From Haloprofundus salilacus (GTDB taxonomy: Archaea; Halobacteriota; Halobacteria; Halobacteriales; Haloferacaceae): DNA of 64,000 bases. Position numbers and translations under genes: made by a program. The notes below the pieces were generated by a model. The model was not told where the DNA came from, made no database searches, and saw only the letters and a program-made list of their open reading frames with translations. The number at the start of each line of letters is the position of its first letter. Position 1 is the first letter of the stretch. Of this stretch, positions 7,859 to 16,956 are shown one piece after another. The stretch is taken from positions 682,001 through 746,000 of the forward strand of contig NZ_CP083723.1 in assembly GCF_020150815.1 (NCBI RefSeq). Direction: 5' to 3'.

Positions 7859-8728
7859 TCAGAGGAACGACTCGATGGCGTCGGCGACTTCCTCGGGCGT
7901 GTCGCCGACGGGGACGCCCGCGTCGTTCAGGGCGTTGATCTTGCTCTCGGCGGTGCCGGTGCCGCTGCCGGAGACGATGGCGCCCGCGTGGCCCATGCGC
8001 TTGCCCGGCGGCGCGGTCCGGCCGGCGATGAAGCCGGCGACGGGGGTGTCCATCTGTTCGTCGATGAACGCGGCGGCCTCCTCCTCGTCCTCGCCGCCGA
8101 TCTCGCCGCACATGACGACCGCGTCGGTCTCGTCGTCCTCCTCAAACAGCGAGAGCGCGTCGACGAAGTCCGTCCCGATGATGGGGTCGCCGCCGATGCC
8201 GATGGCGGTGGTCTGGCCGATGCCGCGGCTGGTGAGGTTGTCGACGACCTGGTAGGTCAGGGTGCCGGAGCGGGAGACGAGACCTACGTTACCGTCGGCG
8301 AAAATGTTACCGGGGAGAATGCCGAGTTTCGCCTCGCCGGGGGTGATGATGCCGGGGCAGTTCGGGCCGATGAGGCGGGTGTCGACCTCCGAGAGGCGCT
8401 TGTTCACCTTCGCCATGTCCTGCGTTGGAATGCCCTCGGTGATGGCTACGGCGAGGTCGAGGTCGGTGTCGAGCGCCTCGAAGATGGCGTCGGCGGCAAA
8501 CGCCGGGGGAACGAAGATGACGGAGGCGTCAGCGTTCTCCTCGCGGACGGCCTCGTCGACCGTGTCGTAGACGGGGATGCCGTCGACTTCCTGGCCTCCC
8601 TTGCCGGGCACCGCGCCCGCGACGACGTTCGTGCCGTACTCCTCCATCTGACCGGTGTGGAACTTCCCTTCCCCACCGGTAATTCCCTGTACCACTACGC
8701 GCGTGTCGTCGTCTACGAGAATGCTCAT
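7859..8728 (-). CDS. sucD: Succinate-CoA ligase (ADP/GDP-forming), alpha subunit
   Basis: This 289-residue subunit of the TCA-cycle enzyme interconverts succinyl-CoA and succinate with ATP or GTP. The CoA-binding fold begins [15 protein letters not shown], and [17 protein letters not shown] follows. The phosphohistidine is in [14 protein letters not shown] (His247). It overlaps sucC by four bases, beta first, the usual haloarchaeal order. It shares the promoter before sucC and has no visible defect. Confidence 0.97.
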   Translation of the reverse strand: MSILVDDDTRVVVQGITGGEGKFHTGQMEEYGTNVVAGAVPGKGGQEVDGIPVYDTVDEAVREENADASVIFVPPAFAADAIFEALDTDLDLAVAITEGIPTQDMAKVNKRLSEVDTRLIGPNCPGIITPGEAKLGILPGNIFADGNVGLVSRSGTLTYQVVDNLTSRGIGQTTAIGIGGDPIIGTDFVDALSLFEEDDETDAVVMCGEIGGEDEEEAAAFIDEQMDTPVAGFIAGRTAPPGKRMGHAGAIVSGSGTGTAESKINALNDAGVPVGDTPEEVADAIESFL

Positions 8729-9870
8729 TGGCTCGCCTCCTGGGCGTTTTCGACCGCACGCTGGACCGCGTCCTCCAGCGTCTCTTCGACCTCCACGAGG
8801 TCGGTGTTCAGAATCTCCATCCCCTCCTCGGCGTTCGTGCCGGCGAGGCGGACGACGACCTTCTTCGGAATCTCGTCGAAGGACTCGAGCGCCTCGTTGA
8901 TACCCTTGGCGACCTCGTCGCCGCGGGTGATGCCGCCGAAGATGTTGAAGACGACCGCGTCGACGTTCTCGTCGGAGAACACCATGTCCAGCGCGTTCGT
9001 CACGCGCTCGGCTTTCGCGCCGCCGCCGATGTCGAGGAAGTTCGCCGGCTTGCCGCCGTAGTAGTCGACGAGGTCGAGCGTCGTCATGACGAGACCGGCG
9101 CCGTTGCCGATGATGCCGACGTTGCCGTCGAGGCGGACGTAGTCGAAGCCGTACTCGCCGGCTTTCTTCTCCAGTTCGTCCTCGTACGTCTCCTCTTCCA
9201 TCTCCGCGAGGTCCGGCTGCCGGAACAGCGCGTCGTCGTCAATGTTCATCACGGCGTCGGCGGCGACCACGTCGCCGTCGCTCGTGATCATCACCGGGTT
9301 GATCTCGATGTCGGAGGCGTCGCGCTCCTCGTAGAGGTCGTACAACGTCGTGAGAATCGAGGAGACGCCTCGGGCGACCGACTGGTCGACGCCTGCGTCG
9401 TAGACGGTCTTCCGCGCTTGGTAGGGGTGCAGGCCGAACGCCGGGTCGATGTGTTCGCGGGCTATGGCGTCGGGGTTCTCCTCGGCGACTTCCTCGATGT
9501 TGACGCCGCCCTCGGTGGAGACCATGGCGACGGGCTTGCCCTCGCCGCGGTCCATCGTGACGCCGACGTACAGTTCGTTCGTGAAGTCGACGCCGGCCTC
9601 GACGAGCACCTGCTCGACGGTGTAGCCTTTCAGGTCCATTCCGAGGACGTCGTCGGCGTACTGCCGAGCCTCCTCCTCGTCGGAGGCGATCTTGATACCG
9701 CCGGCCTTCCCGCGGCCGCCGACGTGTACCTGCGCCTTGATGGCGACGGGGTATCCGATCGACTCGGCAGCCGACACCGCCTCGTCGACGTTCGTCGCGA
9801 GCTGCGACTCCGGGATTGGAATCCCGGCGTCGGCGAAGATATCCTTCGCCTGATACTCGTGAAGCTTCAT
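8725..9870 (-). CDS. sucC: Succinate-CoA ligase, beta subunit
   Basis: This 381-residue ATP-grasp subunit begins with [20 protein letters not shown]. The nucleotide-binding lysine region is [17 protein letters not shown]. The C-terminal flavodoxin-like domain holds [15 protein letters not shown], which contacts succinate and phosphate. It is the first gene of the sucCD pair. A CTTAAAT box about 25 bases upstream (near 9896-9902, minus strand) is a plausible promoter. Confidence 0.97.
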   Translation of the reverse strand: MKLHEYQAKDIFADAGIPIPESQLATNVDEAVSAAESIGYPVAIKAQVHVGGRGKAGGIKIASDEEEARQYADDVLGMDLKGYTVEQVLVEAGVDFTNELYVGVTMDRGEGKPVAMVSTEGGVNIEEVAEENPDAIAREHIDPAFGLHPYQARKTVYDAGVDQSVARGVSSILTTLYDLYEERDASDIEINPVMITSDGDVVAADAVMNIDDDALFRQPDLAEMEEETYEDELEKKAGEYGFDYVRLDGNVGIIGNGAGLVMTTLDLVDYYGGKPANFLDIGGGAKAERVTNALDMVFSDENVDAVVFNIFGGITRGDEVAKGINEALESFDEIPKKVVVRLAGTNAEEGMEILNTDLVEVEETLEDAVQRAVENAQEASQ

Positions 9871-10130
9871 GCGTACGTGAGGGCGTTCGACTGGCGCTTA
9901 AATCCCGTTCATTCGTGACACAGCGGCGCGTGGTCACGAACAGATATCGCGGCCGAACGGTCGGAATTTTGCACACCGGTCGAGAAATAAGGCTCAATAT
10001 CGTCGGAAACCTCGATAAGCGTGCCCGGTAGCGTCCGGTTACTCGCGCCCACGATATATCCCGCTGCGGGGCGACTCAATCCAACGAGAGACGTGTCGTT
10101 GTCTCGGGAGGACCGTCGCACCGGACTGAG

Positions 10131-10139
10131 ACTTTATTC
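10131..10139 (+). promoter_or_regulatory. Promoter of the SDR gene
   Basis: TTTATT lies about 27 bases before ATG 10162, consistent with a leaderless start. The remaining 260 bases back to sucC show no gene. Confidence 0.5.
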
Positions 10140-10161
10140 GTTCCCGCTGTGATTCCGAAGT

Positions 10162-10941
10162 ATGACAGTACTCGACAGTTTTCGACTCGACGGACGGACG
10201 GCTATCGTCACTGGCGGTAACCGCGGTATCGGCCGCGAAATCGCCGACGCGCTCGCGGAGGCGGGCGCGAACGTCGTCGTCGCCAACCGCAGCGCCGACT
10301 CCGGCGAGACGGCCGCGAACGAGATTGCCGACGAGTGGGGCGTCGAGACGCTCGCCGTCCCCGTCGACGTGGCCGACGAGGCCGAGGTTCGTGCGATGGT
10401 CGACGCGACGGTCGACCGTTTCAGCGGTATCGATATCCTCGTCAACAACGCGGGTATCGTCGTCCACGAGGCGGCCGAGGAGATGACCGTCGACGAGTGG
10501 GACGCGGTGATGCAGGTCAACGTTCGGGGCGTCTTCCTCTGCTCGAAACACGCCGGGACCGAGATGATGGAGTCAGGCGGCGGCACCATCCTCAACGTCT
10601 CCTCGATGTCCGCTCGGGTCGCCAACTACCCGCAGCGACAGGTCGCCTACAACGCCTCGAAGGGCGCGGTCGAATCGTTCACTCGTCAGTTGGCCTCCGA
10701 GTGGGCCGAACACGACATCCGGGTGAACTGCCTCGCACCCGGCTACATCCGCACGGACAACACCGACCAGGCCGACGACGTCAACCCGAACATCGGCGAG
10801 GTGTGGCGCTCGGAGATGCTGATGGACGAAATTCCGGGACCGGAAGCCGTCGCCCCCGCGGCGCTGTACCTCGCCAGCGACGCCTCGTCGTACGTCACCG
10901 GCGGATCGCTCGTCGTCGACGGCGGCTACACGGTCAGATAG
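10162..10941 (+). CDS. SDR family oxidoreductase, glucose/3-ketoacyl reductase-like
   Basis: This 259-residue short-chain dehydrogenase has the cofactor loop TGGNRGIGREI near residue 16, an NNAG motif (VNNAGIVVHE), the catalytic serine in NVSSMSA, and Y-N-A-S-K. The C-terminal DASSYVTGGSLVVDGGY is classical for the FabG-like group. The basic residue after the Gly motif (ANRS) suggests NADP(H). The substrate cannot be named. It is likely monocistronic, facing a convergent zinc-ribbon gene ten bases away. Confidence 0.9.
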   Translation: MTVLDSFRLDGRTAIVTGGNRGIGREIADALAEAGANVVVANRSADSGETAANEIADEWGVETLAVPVDVADEAEVRAMVDATVDRFSGIDILVNNAGIVVHEAAEEMTVDEWDAVMQVNVRGVFLCSKHAGTEMMESGGGTILNVSSMSARVANYPQRQVAYNASKGAVESFTRQLASEWAEHDIRVNCLAPGYIRTDNTDQADDVNPNIGEVWRSEMLMDEIPGPEAVAPAALYLASDASSYVTGGSLVVDGGYTVR

Positions 10942-10950
10942 TCGCGGCGG

Positions 10951-11181
10951 TCACGAGCGCGACGCGTCGCCGACGCCGTCGGCGTAGAGTCGGACCAGTC
11001 CGCACTCCGGACAGACGTAGCCGCGGGCGATGAGCGTGCGCGTGAGACCGAGCGACCCGAGTAAGCCCTCGCGTGCGTGTTCGGTCCGCAGTTTCAGCCG
11101 TTCCTGTTGAACGGCCGTCATCGGGTCCGCTCGCTCCATCGTGACGCCGCAGTCGGGGCAGCGGTGACTTTCTTCGGGCAT
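10951..11181 (-). CDS. Two-CxxC zinc-ribbon protein, intact copy
   Basis: This 76-residue protein has CPDC (residues 8-11) and CPEC near residue 56, with a Leu-rich middle including EGLLGSLGL and the closing GLVRLYADG. The same design (CPDC - about 40 residues - CPECGLVRxYAD) occurs in the next gene upstream, so the two are tandem paralogues. It is likely a nucleic-acid or protein-binding ribbon of unknown function. ATG 11181 lies 47 bases after the stop of its sister. Confidence 0.75.
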   Translation of the reverse strand: MPEESHRCPDCGVTMERADPMTAVQQERLKLRTEHAREGLLGSLGLTRTLIARGYVCPECGLVRLYADGVGDASRS

Positions 11182-11228
11182 AGGGGAGATACGCGTCGCC
11201 AAGCGAAAATCGTTGGGCGTCTCCGCCC

Positions 11229-11418
11229 TCACACGTCGGCGTAGAACCGAACTAGCCCGCACTCCGGACAAGAGCATCGCGTCGACGTACCCGCCCTTCA
11301 GGTCGAGTGCACCGAGGATGCCACCGCCGGACTTGACGCGGAGACCGTCGCCGTTGTACGTGGTCTTGTGGCTGACTTTCTTCATCGAGAGGTCGCAGTC
11401 GGGACAGCGGGGAGCCAT
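11229..11418 (-). pseudogene. Zinc-ribbon paralogue with a frameshift
   Basis: From ATG 11418 the frame reads CPDCDLSMKKVSHKTTYNG and then GGGILGALDLKGGYVDAM. It then leaves the family pattern. Shifting one base at CTCTTGTCC (about 11264-11272) restores LCPECGLVRFYADV and a TGA at 11229-11231, matching the paralogue downstream. One extra T would explain it. Either the gene is newly inactivated or the assembly has a single-base error. Unshifted, the frame runs through into the next gene and gives a false fusion of the two ribbons. Confidence 0.7.
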
Positions 11419-11470
11419 GGTTCGGCGCACGTCGCCTCCTTTTATCGCTCCTGCGGTCCTCGGTCCTCGC

Positions 11471-12427
11471 ATGCGCGCAGCCAGATTCCACGAGCACGGT
11501 GGCCCGGACGTACTGACCGTCGACGACGTCGACTCGCCCGAACCCGGTTACGGAGAGGTCGTCGTCGACGTTCGAGCCATCGGCGTCAACCCCGTTGACA
11601 CCTACTTCCGCGAGGGCGCGTACCCCGTCCCCTCGCTGCCGTTCACACCCGGTTCGGACCTCGCGGGCGTCGTTTCGAGCGTCGGCGACGGCGTCGAGCG
11701 GTTCGCCCCCGGCGACCGCGTCTTCGGCACCGGCCTCGGCAATGGGATGCACGGCACCTACGCCGAGGAAGTCGCCACACCCGCGGAGTTCCTCGCGACG
11801 CTCCCCGATGGTGCCTCCTTCGAGGACGGCGCGGCGCTCGCGCTCGTTGGCATGACCGCGTGGCAGGCGCTCGTCGCGCACGCCGACCTCGAACCCGCCG
11901 AACTCGCGCTCGTCCACGGCGGCAACGGCGGCGTCGGCCACGTCGCCGTCCAACTCGCCGAGACGATGGGCGCGCGCGTCCTCACGACTGCGAACCCCGA
12001 CTACCGCGCCAGGCTGCAGGAACTCGGCGCGGAGACCGTATTCGATTATGGCCGAAGCGACCTGACCGAGTCCGTCCAGCGCGTCGGCGCGCCCGAGGTC
12101 ATTGTCGACACGCGGATGGACGAGTACCTCCAGTTCGACGCCGACGTGGCGGCGCAGGGCGCGCGAGTCATCTGCGTCGGCAACTCGACCGAACAAGCGG
12201 GACTCTCCGCCGTCGGCGCGGCCAAGAGTAAGGACGTGCGCTTCCAGTTCATGACGATGTACAACACGCCGGACAAGGCGGCGGTGCTGGCCCGCCTCGG
12301 CGACCTGCTCGCACGCGGCGAAGTCGTCCCCGAAATCGAGGAGACGTACGGACTCGACGAAGCGGGCGAGGCCCAGCGCACCGTATTGGAGGAGAGCTTC
12401 CTCGGAAAGTTGGTCATCACGACCTGA
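11471..12427 (+). CDS. NADPH:quinone reductase-like zinc-type alcohol dehydrogenase (MDR)
   Basis: This 318-residue medium-chain dehydrogenase has an N-terminal GroES-like domain (GVNPVDTYFREG, PGSDLAGVVSSVGDGVERFAPGDRVFG) and a Rossmann domain with VHGGNGGVGHVAVQLAETMGA. Zinc-ligand cysteines are absent, as in quinone oxidoreductases (QOR/zeta-crystallin). It probably reduces quinones or enones with NADPH. ATG 11471 is chosen because MRAARFHEHGGPDVL is the standard N-terminus; a longer open frame upstream overlaps the ribbon gene on the other strand. Confidence 0.92.
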   Translation: MRAARFHEHGGPDVLTVDDVDSPEPGYGEVVVDVRAIGVNPVDTYFREGAYPVPSLPFTPGSDLAGVVSSVGDGVERFAPGDRVFGTGLGNGMHGTYAEEVATPAEFLATLPDGASFEDGAALALVGMTAWQALVAHADLEPAELALVHGGNGGVGHVAVQLAETMGARVLTTANPDYRARLQELGAETVFDYGRSDLTESVQRVGAPEVIVDTRMDEYLQFDADVAAQGARVICVGNSTEQAGLSAVGAAKSKDVRFQFMTMYNTPDKAAVLARLGDLLARGEVVPEIEETYGLDEAGEAQRTVLEESFLGKLVITT

Positions 12428-12432
12428 GCGAA

Positions 12433-12927
12433 ATGACGACCCCGTTCAGAACCCTCGAACTGCTCGACTGCTCGATAGACCGGCAGGGCTACCCGCTCGA
12501 CTTCGAGGTGGAGGTCGTCGACGCGGCAGCAACGGCGGAGCATCCGCTCTCGTTCCGTGTCAGTCTGAGATGGAACGGTGACGAACCGACCGATGTGCGA
12601 ACCGGCTCGACCGATTCACTCGCGCCAACTTTCCCGTGACCTCCGGGGCTGATGCTGTTCACCCGAGACGATGTCCCGGTACGAGACGAGGCGAAACCAG
12701 AGTGCTGGCGCGTGGACGAAGACCAGAGTAATCTCGGAAGTCACCTTGCCATGCCGGTAAATCAACTCCAACCGGGTGAAGCCCTTACGTCGGAGTACGA
12801 AATCTGGACACGTGAGGCAGACAAGTGCCTCCCAGCGGGGACGTACACGGTAAAACAGCAAATTCGGTTAGAACTGAAACCCGAGGACCATCCGACGATT
12901 CAGTTCTCGTTTCGAATCGCAGACTAG
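12433..12927 (+). pseudogene. BsuPI-like beta-sandwich protein split by an in-frame stop
   Basis: Two parts lie in the same frame. The first starts at ATG 12433 (FEVEVVDAAATAEHPLSFRVSL) and stops at TGA 12637-12639. The second follows at 12652 (MLFTRDDVPVRDEAKPECW, then QPGEALTSEYEIW, PAGTYTVKQQ) and ends at 12927. Together they resemble the BsuPI/Ig-like fold of intracellular proteinase inhibitors. The second part could be made from its own ATG. UGA readthrough is not known in haloarchaea, so a mutation or sequencing error is likely. It starts five bases after the oxidoreductase. Confidence 0.55.
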
Positions 12928-12977
12928 CCACCTCGCCGCCACGATTTTATGCCGCTCGCTGCTGACCTCTCTCCCGT

Positions 12978-13688
12978 ATGACAGTGAGCTTCGACTTCAG
13001 CGACAGAGTCGCCGTCGTCACCGGCGCGTCGGGCGCGCTCGGCAGCGCCGTCGCCGAGGCGTTCCACGACGCGGGCGCGACCGTCGCGGCCTGCGACGTG
13101 GTGGCACCGAGCGACGAGGATTCGCTGCTGGACGCCGACGAGGGCATCCAGTTCTACGAGGCGGACTTCACCGACGAGGACGCCGTCTCGGAGACGATGA
13201 GCCAAATCGCCGACGACCACGGGCGAATCGACTACCTCGCGAACATCGCCGGGACGTGGCGGGGCGGATCGCCCATCGAGGAAACGGAGGTAGAGACGTT
13301 CGACTTCCTCTTCGACGTGAACTTGAAGACGATGTTTCTCGCCTCGAAGCACGCGATTCCGCACCTCGACGACGAGGAGGGGGCCATCGTCTCCGTCTCC
13401 GCGCGGTCGTCGCTCGAAGGCGGCGATGGCGACGGTATCTACCGGGCGTCGAAGGCGGGCGTGCGACTGTTGACCGAGACCATCGCCGAGGAGAACAAGG
13501 GGACGGTCCGGGCGAACGCAGTGATGCCGAGCGTCATCGACACGCCGCAGAACCGGGAGATGATGTCCGACGCTGACTTCGACAAGTGGGTGAAACCGGA
13601 GGAGATCGCCAGAGTCGTCATGTTCCTCTGCTCGGACGGCGCGGCGGTGACGAGCGGCGCGGCGGTACCCGTCTACGGCGAGGCCTGA
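12978..13688 (+). CDS. SDR family oxidoreductase
   Basis: This 236-residue protein has TGASGALGSAVAEAF at residues 14-28 for cofactor binding, ANIAGTWRGG in place of the usual NNAG, a catalytic serine in VSVSARSS, and Y-R-A-S-K (IYRASKAGVRLLTE). The acidic residue after the second strand (ACDVVAP) suggests NAD(H). The active-site set is complete, and the substrate is unknown. The start is preceded by GATTTTATG, a weak TATA box. It is convergent with the NSS transporter gene. Confidence 0.9.
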   Translation: MTVSFDFSDRVAVVTGASGALGSAVAEAFHDAGATVAACDVVAPSDEDSLLDADEGIQFYEADFTDEDAVSETMSQIADDHGRIDYLANIAGTWRGGSPIEETEVETFDFLFDVNLKTMFLASKHAIPHLDDEEGAIVSVSARSSLEGGDGDGIYRASKAGVRLLTETIAEENKGTVRANAVMPSVIDTPQNREMMSDADFDKWVKPEEIARVVMFLCSDGAAVTSGAAVPVYGEA

Positions 13689-13737
13689 AGACACGGAGTT
13701 CGCAAAAAATCGCTGTGGAACGCCCTCGCGGACGCGC

Positions 13738-15066
13738 TCAGAAGTACGTTTCCTGCAGGAAACCGATGTAGTCCTGTACGCCAAGCGCGAGGGTGACGAG
13801 GAGCAGGAGAATGACTGGGATGCGGAGCATCCAGATCCAGTAGGTCTCGAACGCGCCGTCGCTGCCCCGGCCCTGCGCGAGTTCCGCCAGCGAGTCCTCC
13901 GCGTAGGCGTAGCCGACGAAGATAGCCATCAGGGTGCCGCCGAGGATGAGCAGGATGTTGTTCGCGAACAGGTCGTACGTGTCGAGGTACGTGAGGTCCA
14001 GCGCCGTCGGGATGCCGACGACGAAGAGGACGCCGGCGATGGCGACGGTCGCCACCTTCCGGTCGACGCCGAAGTTGTCGATGGCGTACGAGACGATGAC
14101 TTCGAGGATGCTGAACGCGCTCGTCAGCGCCGCGATGCCGAGCATCACGAAGAAAACGAAGCCGATGATGCCGCCTGCGGGGAGTTCGGCGAACGCCGCC
14201 GCGAGGCTGATGAACACTGCACCCGCGCCGCCCGAACCGGGGTCGGTCCCCTGCGCGAACAGGAACGGGAAGACGACCAACCCTGCGAGGAACGCGATGA
14301 ACGTGTCGATGGTGACGACGGTCAGTCCGTCCTTCAGCAGGTTACGGTCCTCGCCGAGGTAGGACGCGTAGGTTATCATCACGCCCATCCCGAGCGAGAG
14401 CGTGAAGAACGCCTGCCCCGCCGCGTCAGGGATGATGGAGAAGACGTTGGCCGCGATTTCGCCGAAGTCGGGCGAGAGGTAGTACGCGTACGCGTCGCCC
14501 GCGGAATCTAGCGTCGCGCCGTATCCTGCGAGCGCGACGAGCAGGACGATGACGCTCGGAACCATGAGTTTCGCCGCGCGTTCGAGACCGTCGCGGATGC
14601 CGAGCGCGACGACGCCGGCGACGAGTCCCATGAAGACGGCGTGGAAGACGACCGCGTTCGTTCCGGATGCCGTCGAGAGGAAGTACTCCTCGGGCGCGGC
14701 GAAGTACGCGCCGCTGAGGCTTCCGATGATGTACTGGATGACCCATCCGCCGACGACGCTGTAGTACGAGAGGATGATGAACCCCGCGAGCGCGCCGATA
14801 GCGCCGATGAACGTCCACGCCGGTTTCCCGAGACGTTCGAAGGCGTTCACCGGATTACGCTCGGAGCGCCGTCCGATGACGAACTCCACGAGAAGCACCG
14901 GGAGTCCGACGACGGCGATGAACAGCAGGTAGACGACGAGGAACGCCGCCCCACCCGCCTCTCCCGTGAGGAAGGGAAAGCGCCAGATGTTACCTAATCC
15001 CACTGCGCTACCGACCGCTGCCAGGATGAAGCCGAGCCGCGTGGCCCAGGTTTCTCGTGCAGGCAT
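13738..15066 (-). CDS. Sodium-dependent transporter, NSS/SNF family (copy 1)
   Basis: This 442-residue polytopic transporter has about 11-12 helices. The NSS signature is in helix 1: GFILAAVGSAVGLGNIWRFPF, where the unwound Gly and neighbouring residues bind Na+ and substrate. Further marks are GLPVLLVEFVIGRRS and AFFTLSLGMGVMITYASYL (helix 6). It imports an amino acid or similar solute with Na+, fitting a salt-rich habitat. It is divergent from a second NSS gene 279 bases away. Confidence 0.93.
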   Translation of the reverse strand: MPARETWATRLGFILAAVGSAVGLGNIWRFPFLTGEAGGAAFLVVYLLFIAVVGLPVLLVEFVIGRRSERNPVNAFERLGKPAWTFIGAIGALAGFIILSYYSVVGGWVIQYIIGSLSGAYFAAPEEYFLSTASGTNAVVFHAVFMGLVAGVVALGIRDGLERAAKLMVPSVIVLLVALAGYGATLDSAGDAYAYYLSPDFGEIAANVFSIIPDAAGQAFFTLSLGMGVMITYASYLGEDRNLLKDGLTVVTIDTFIAFLAGLVVFPFLFAQGTDPGSGGAGAVFISLAAAFAELPAGGIIGFVFFVMLGIAALTSAFSILEVIVSYAIDNFGVDRKVATVAIAGVLFVVGIPTALDLTYLDTYDLFANNILLILGGTLMAIFVGYAYAEDSLAELAQGRGSDGAFETYWIWMLRIPVILLLLVTLALGVQDYIGFLQETYF

Positions 15067-15345
15067 GTTACGCCCTATCCAAGTGCCGTGTTATAAACCC
15101 GCATTATCTTCTCGGACATTGGCACGTGGTAACGGCCGTATTTTCGCCGATTTTCAAATTGAACGGTTTACAGTTCCCGCGTCGACACGAGTGTCGTCAA
15201 CTCGCTTTCAGGTGTGGAATCTTCACTGGGACCGAGTTTCGAGTGAAAGTTCGACTTCTATATCGCCAGTAGAGCGTCCATAATCCGTTATTTTTGGCCG
15301 TTGAGAGATTGTCAACCCGAAACTCACTTTAGCGACCTCCGGCCA

Positions 15346-16812
15346 ATGGCAGCCAATGACACGAAACGGACGGTCGGTGCACTCATGACACGAGAGACGT
15401 GGGGCACGCGAATCGGATTCATCCTCGCCGCGGTGGGCAGCGCGGTCGGGTTGGGCAACATCTGGCGCTTCCCGTGGATCACCGCCGAACAGGGCGGCAG
15501 CGCCTTCCTCGCGGTGTATCTGCTCGTCGTCCTCGCTATCGGGGTGCCGGGGTTGCTCGGCGAGTTCGTCATCGGGCGGCGGTCGAAGCGGAATCCCGTC
15601 GGCGCGCTTCGCTCGCTGTCGGGGTCGAAGAACTGGGGTCGCGTCGGCTTCTTCAGCGTCGTCACGTCCGTCGCGCTGCTCTCGTTCTACAGCGTCGTCG
15701 GCGGGTGGATTCTCCGGTACTTCGTCGAGAGCGTCGGCGCGCTCCTCGGCGTCGGCGCGCCGTACTTCTCGAACCCCGGCGACTACTTCGGCGCGGCCGC
15801 GTTCGGTCTCGGCGCGCTATTCTTCCACGTGCTGTTTCTCGCGCTCACCGCCGGTATCGTCCTCGCGGGCGTCCGCCGCGGCATCGAAGTCGGGACGACG
15901 GTGATGATGCCCGCCGTCTTCGTGCTCCTCGTTGCGCTCGCGGCGTGGGCGTCGACGCGCACGGGCGCGGCGGGCGGCTACGAGTTCTTCCTCCGCTTCG
16001 ACGTCGCGACCGTTCGGGAGAACTTCTTCGAGGTGCTCGGTCCGGCGGCCGGGCAGGCGCTGTTCACGCTCTCGCTCGGCGCGGGCACGATGGTAACGTA
16101 CTCGTCGTACCTCGACGAGGACCGCTCGCTCCCCGCGGACGCGACGACGATCGCCGTGCTCAACACGGCCGTCGGCGTCCTCGCCGGTCTCGTCGTCTTC
16201 CCGCTCCTGTTCTCGCTGGGCATCGACCCGGCGTCGACGGGGACCGGCGAGGGTGCGCTGTTCGTCGGTCTCGCGGGCGCGTTCTCGCAGTTACCGGGCG
16301 GCGTGCTCATCGCGACGGCGTTCTTCGCCGTCGTCACGCTGGCGGCGCTGTCGAGTTCCATCAGCATGCTCGAGATCCCCGTCGCCTTCCTCGTCGACGA
16401 GTACGGGATGAAGCGCCGCGACGCCGTCGCCCTGCTGTTGGCGCTCGTCGCGGTCACCGGCGGCGTCTGCGCGCTCCGCCCGAGCGTCTTCGGGTTCGTC
16501 GCCGGAACGCTCGTCGACATTCTCCTGACCGTCGGTCTCATCGCGTTCCTCGTCTTCGTCGGGTGGGTGATGGGTCGCGACGCCGTCGAGGAGTTCCGCT
16601 CCGGTAGCGGGACGGTCGCACGCGCGCTGTCCGACCCGTGGCGCGTCGCCGCCGGCGTCGTCATTCCCCTGTTCTTGGTGTTCACGCTCCTGACGACGTT
16701 CGGCGTCGACACCCGCGTCGGCTTCTGGCCCACCGTCGCCATCGCCGTCGGCGTCGCCGCCGTCACCATCCTCGGCGCGCGCGCCTCTCGACGGCTGCCG
16801 AAAGCGAACTGA
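15346..16812 (+). CDS. Sodium-dependent transporter, NSS/SNF family (copy 2)
   Basis: This is the divergent partner of the previous gene, 488 residues from ATG 15346; ATG 15385 (MTRETWGTRIG) would match the start of copy 1 and is a real alternative. Helix 1 carries AAVGSAVGLGNIWRFPW, helix 6 ALFTLSLGAGTMVTYSSYL. Helices 6-8 and the C-terminal pair are longer than in copy 1. Sequence differences beyond the core suggest a different substrate. The shared 279-base intergenic region contains two A/T-rich promoter patches (TTATTTTT near 15289) and no gene. Confidence 0.92.
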   Translation: MAANDTKRTVGALMTRETWGTRIGFILAAVGSAVGLGNIWRFPWITAEQGGSAFLAVYLLVVLAIGVPGLLGEFVIGRRSKRNPVGALRSLSGSKNWGRVGFFSVVTSVALLSFYSVVGGWILRYFVESVGALLGVGAPYFSNPGDYFGAAAFGLGALFFHVLFLALTAGIVLAGVRRGIEVGTTVMMPAVFVLLVALAAWASTRTGAAGGYEFFLRFDVATVRENFFEVLGPAAGQALFTLSLGAGTMVTYSSYLDEDRSLPADATTIAVLNTAVGVLAGLVVFPLLFSLGIDPASTGTGEGALFVGLAGAFSQLPGGVLIATAFFAVVTLAALSSSISMLEIPVAFLVDEYGMKRRDAVALLLALVAVTGGVCALRPSVFGFVAGTLVDILLTVGLIAFLVFVGWVMGRDAVEEFRSGSGTVARALSDPWRVAAGVVIPLFLVFTLLTTFGVDTRVGFWPTVAIAVGVAAVTILGARASRRLPKAN

Positions 16813-16956
16813 CTCCACCCATCGCCGGGCGGTCGCCTCGATCGAGTCCGTTCCCGGAGGATTTTTCGACGACTGTCGAACCGCGTCTTGCCGTATTGCG
16901 GAAGTCCTTTTGCACATCGAACGGACATTCGTGACAATGACCGTTGGTGGTCCGGT

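Noticed and set aside
8728-9918. 396-codon plus-strand frame opposite sucC
   Set aside because: Mirror of the sucC codon pattern; sucC has all active-site motifs.
10951-11472. A single 173-aa protein with two zinc ribbons
   Set aside because: The middle is out-of-family sequence caused by a frameshift; two tandem genes explain the pattern better.
15308-15320. TTGTCAACC before NSS copy 2 as a BirA half-site
   Set aside because: Only one arm is present and no complementary arm lies at the right distance; probably chance.
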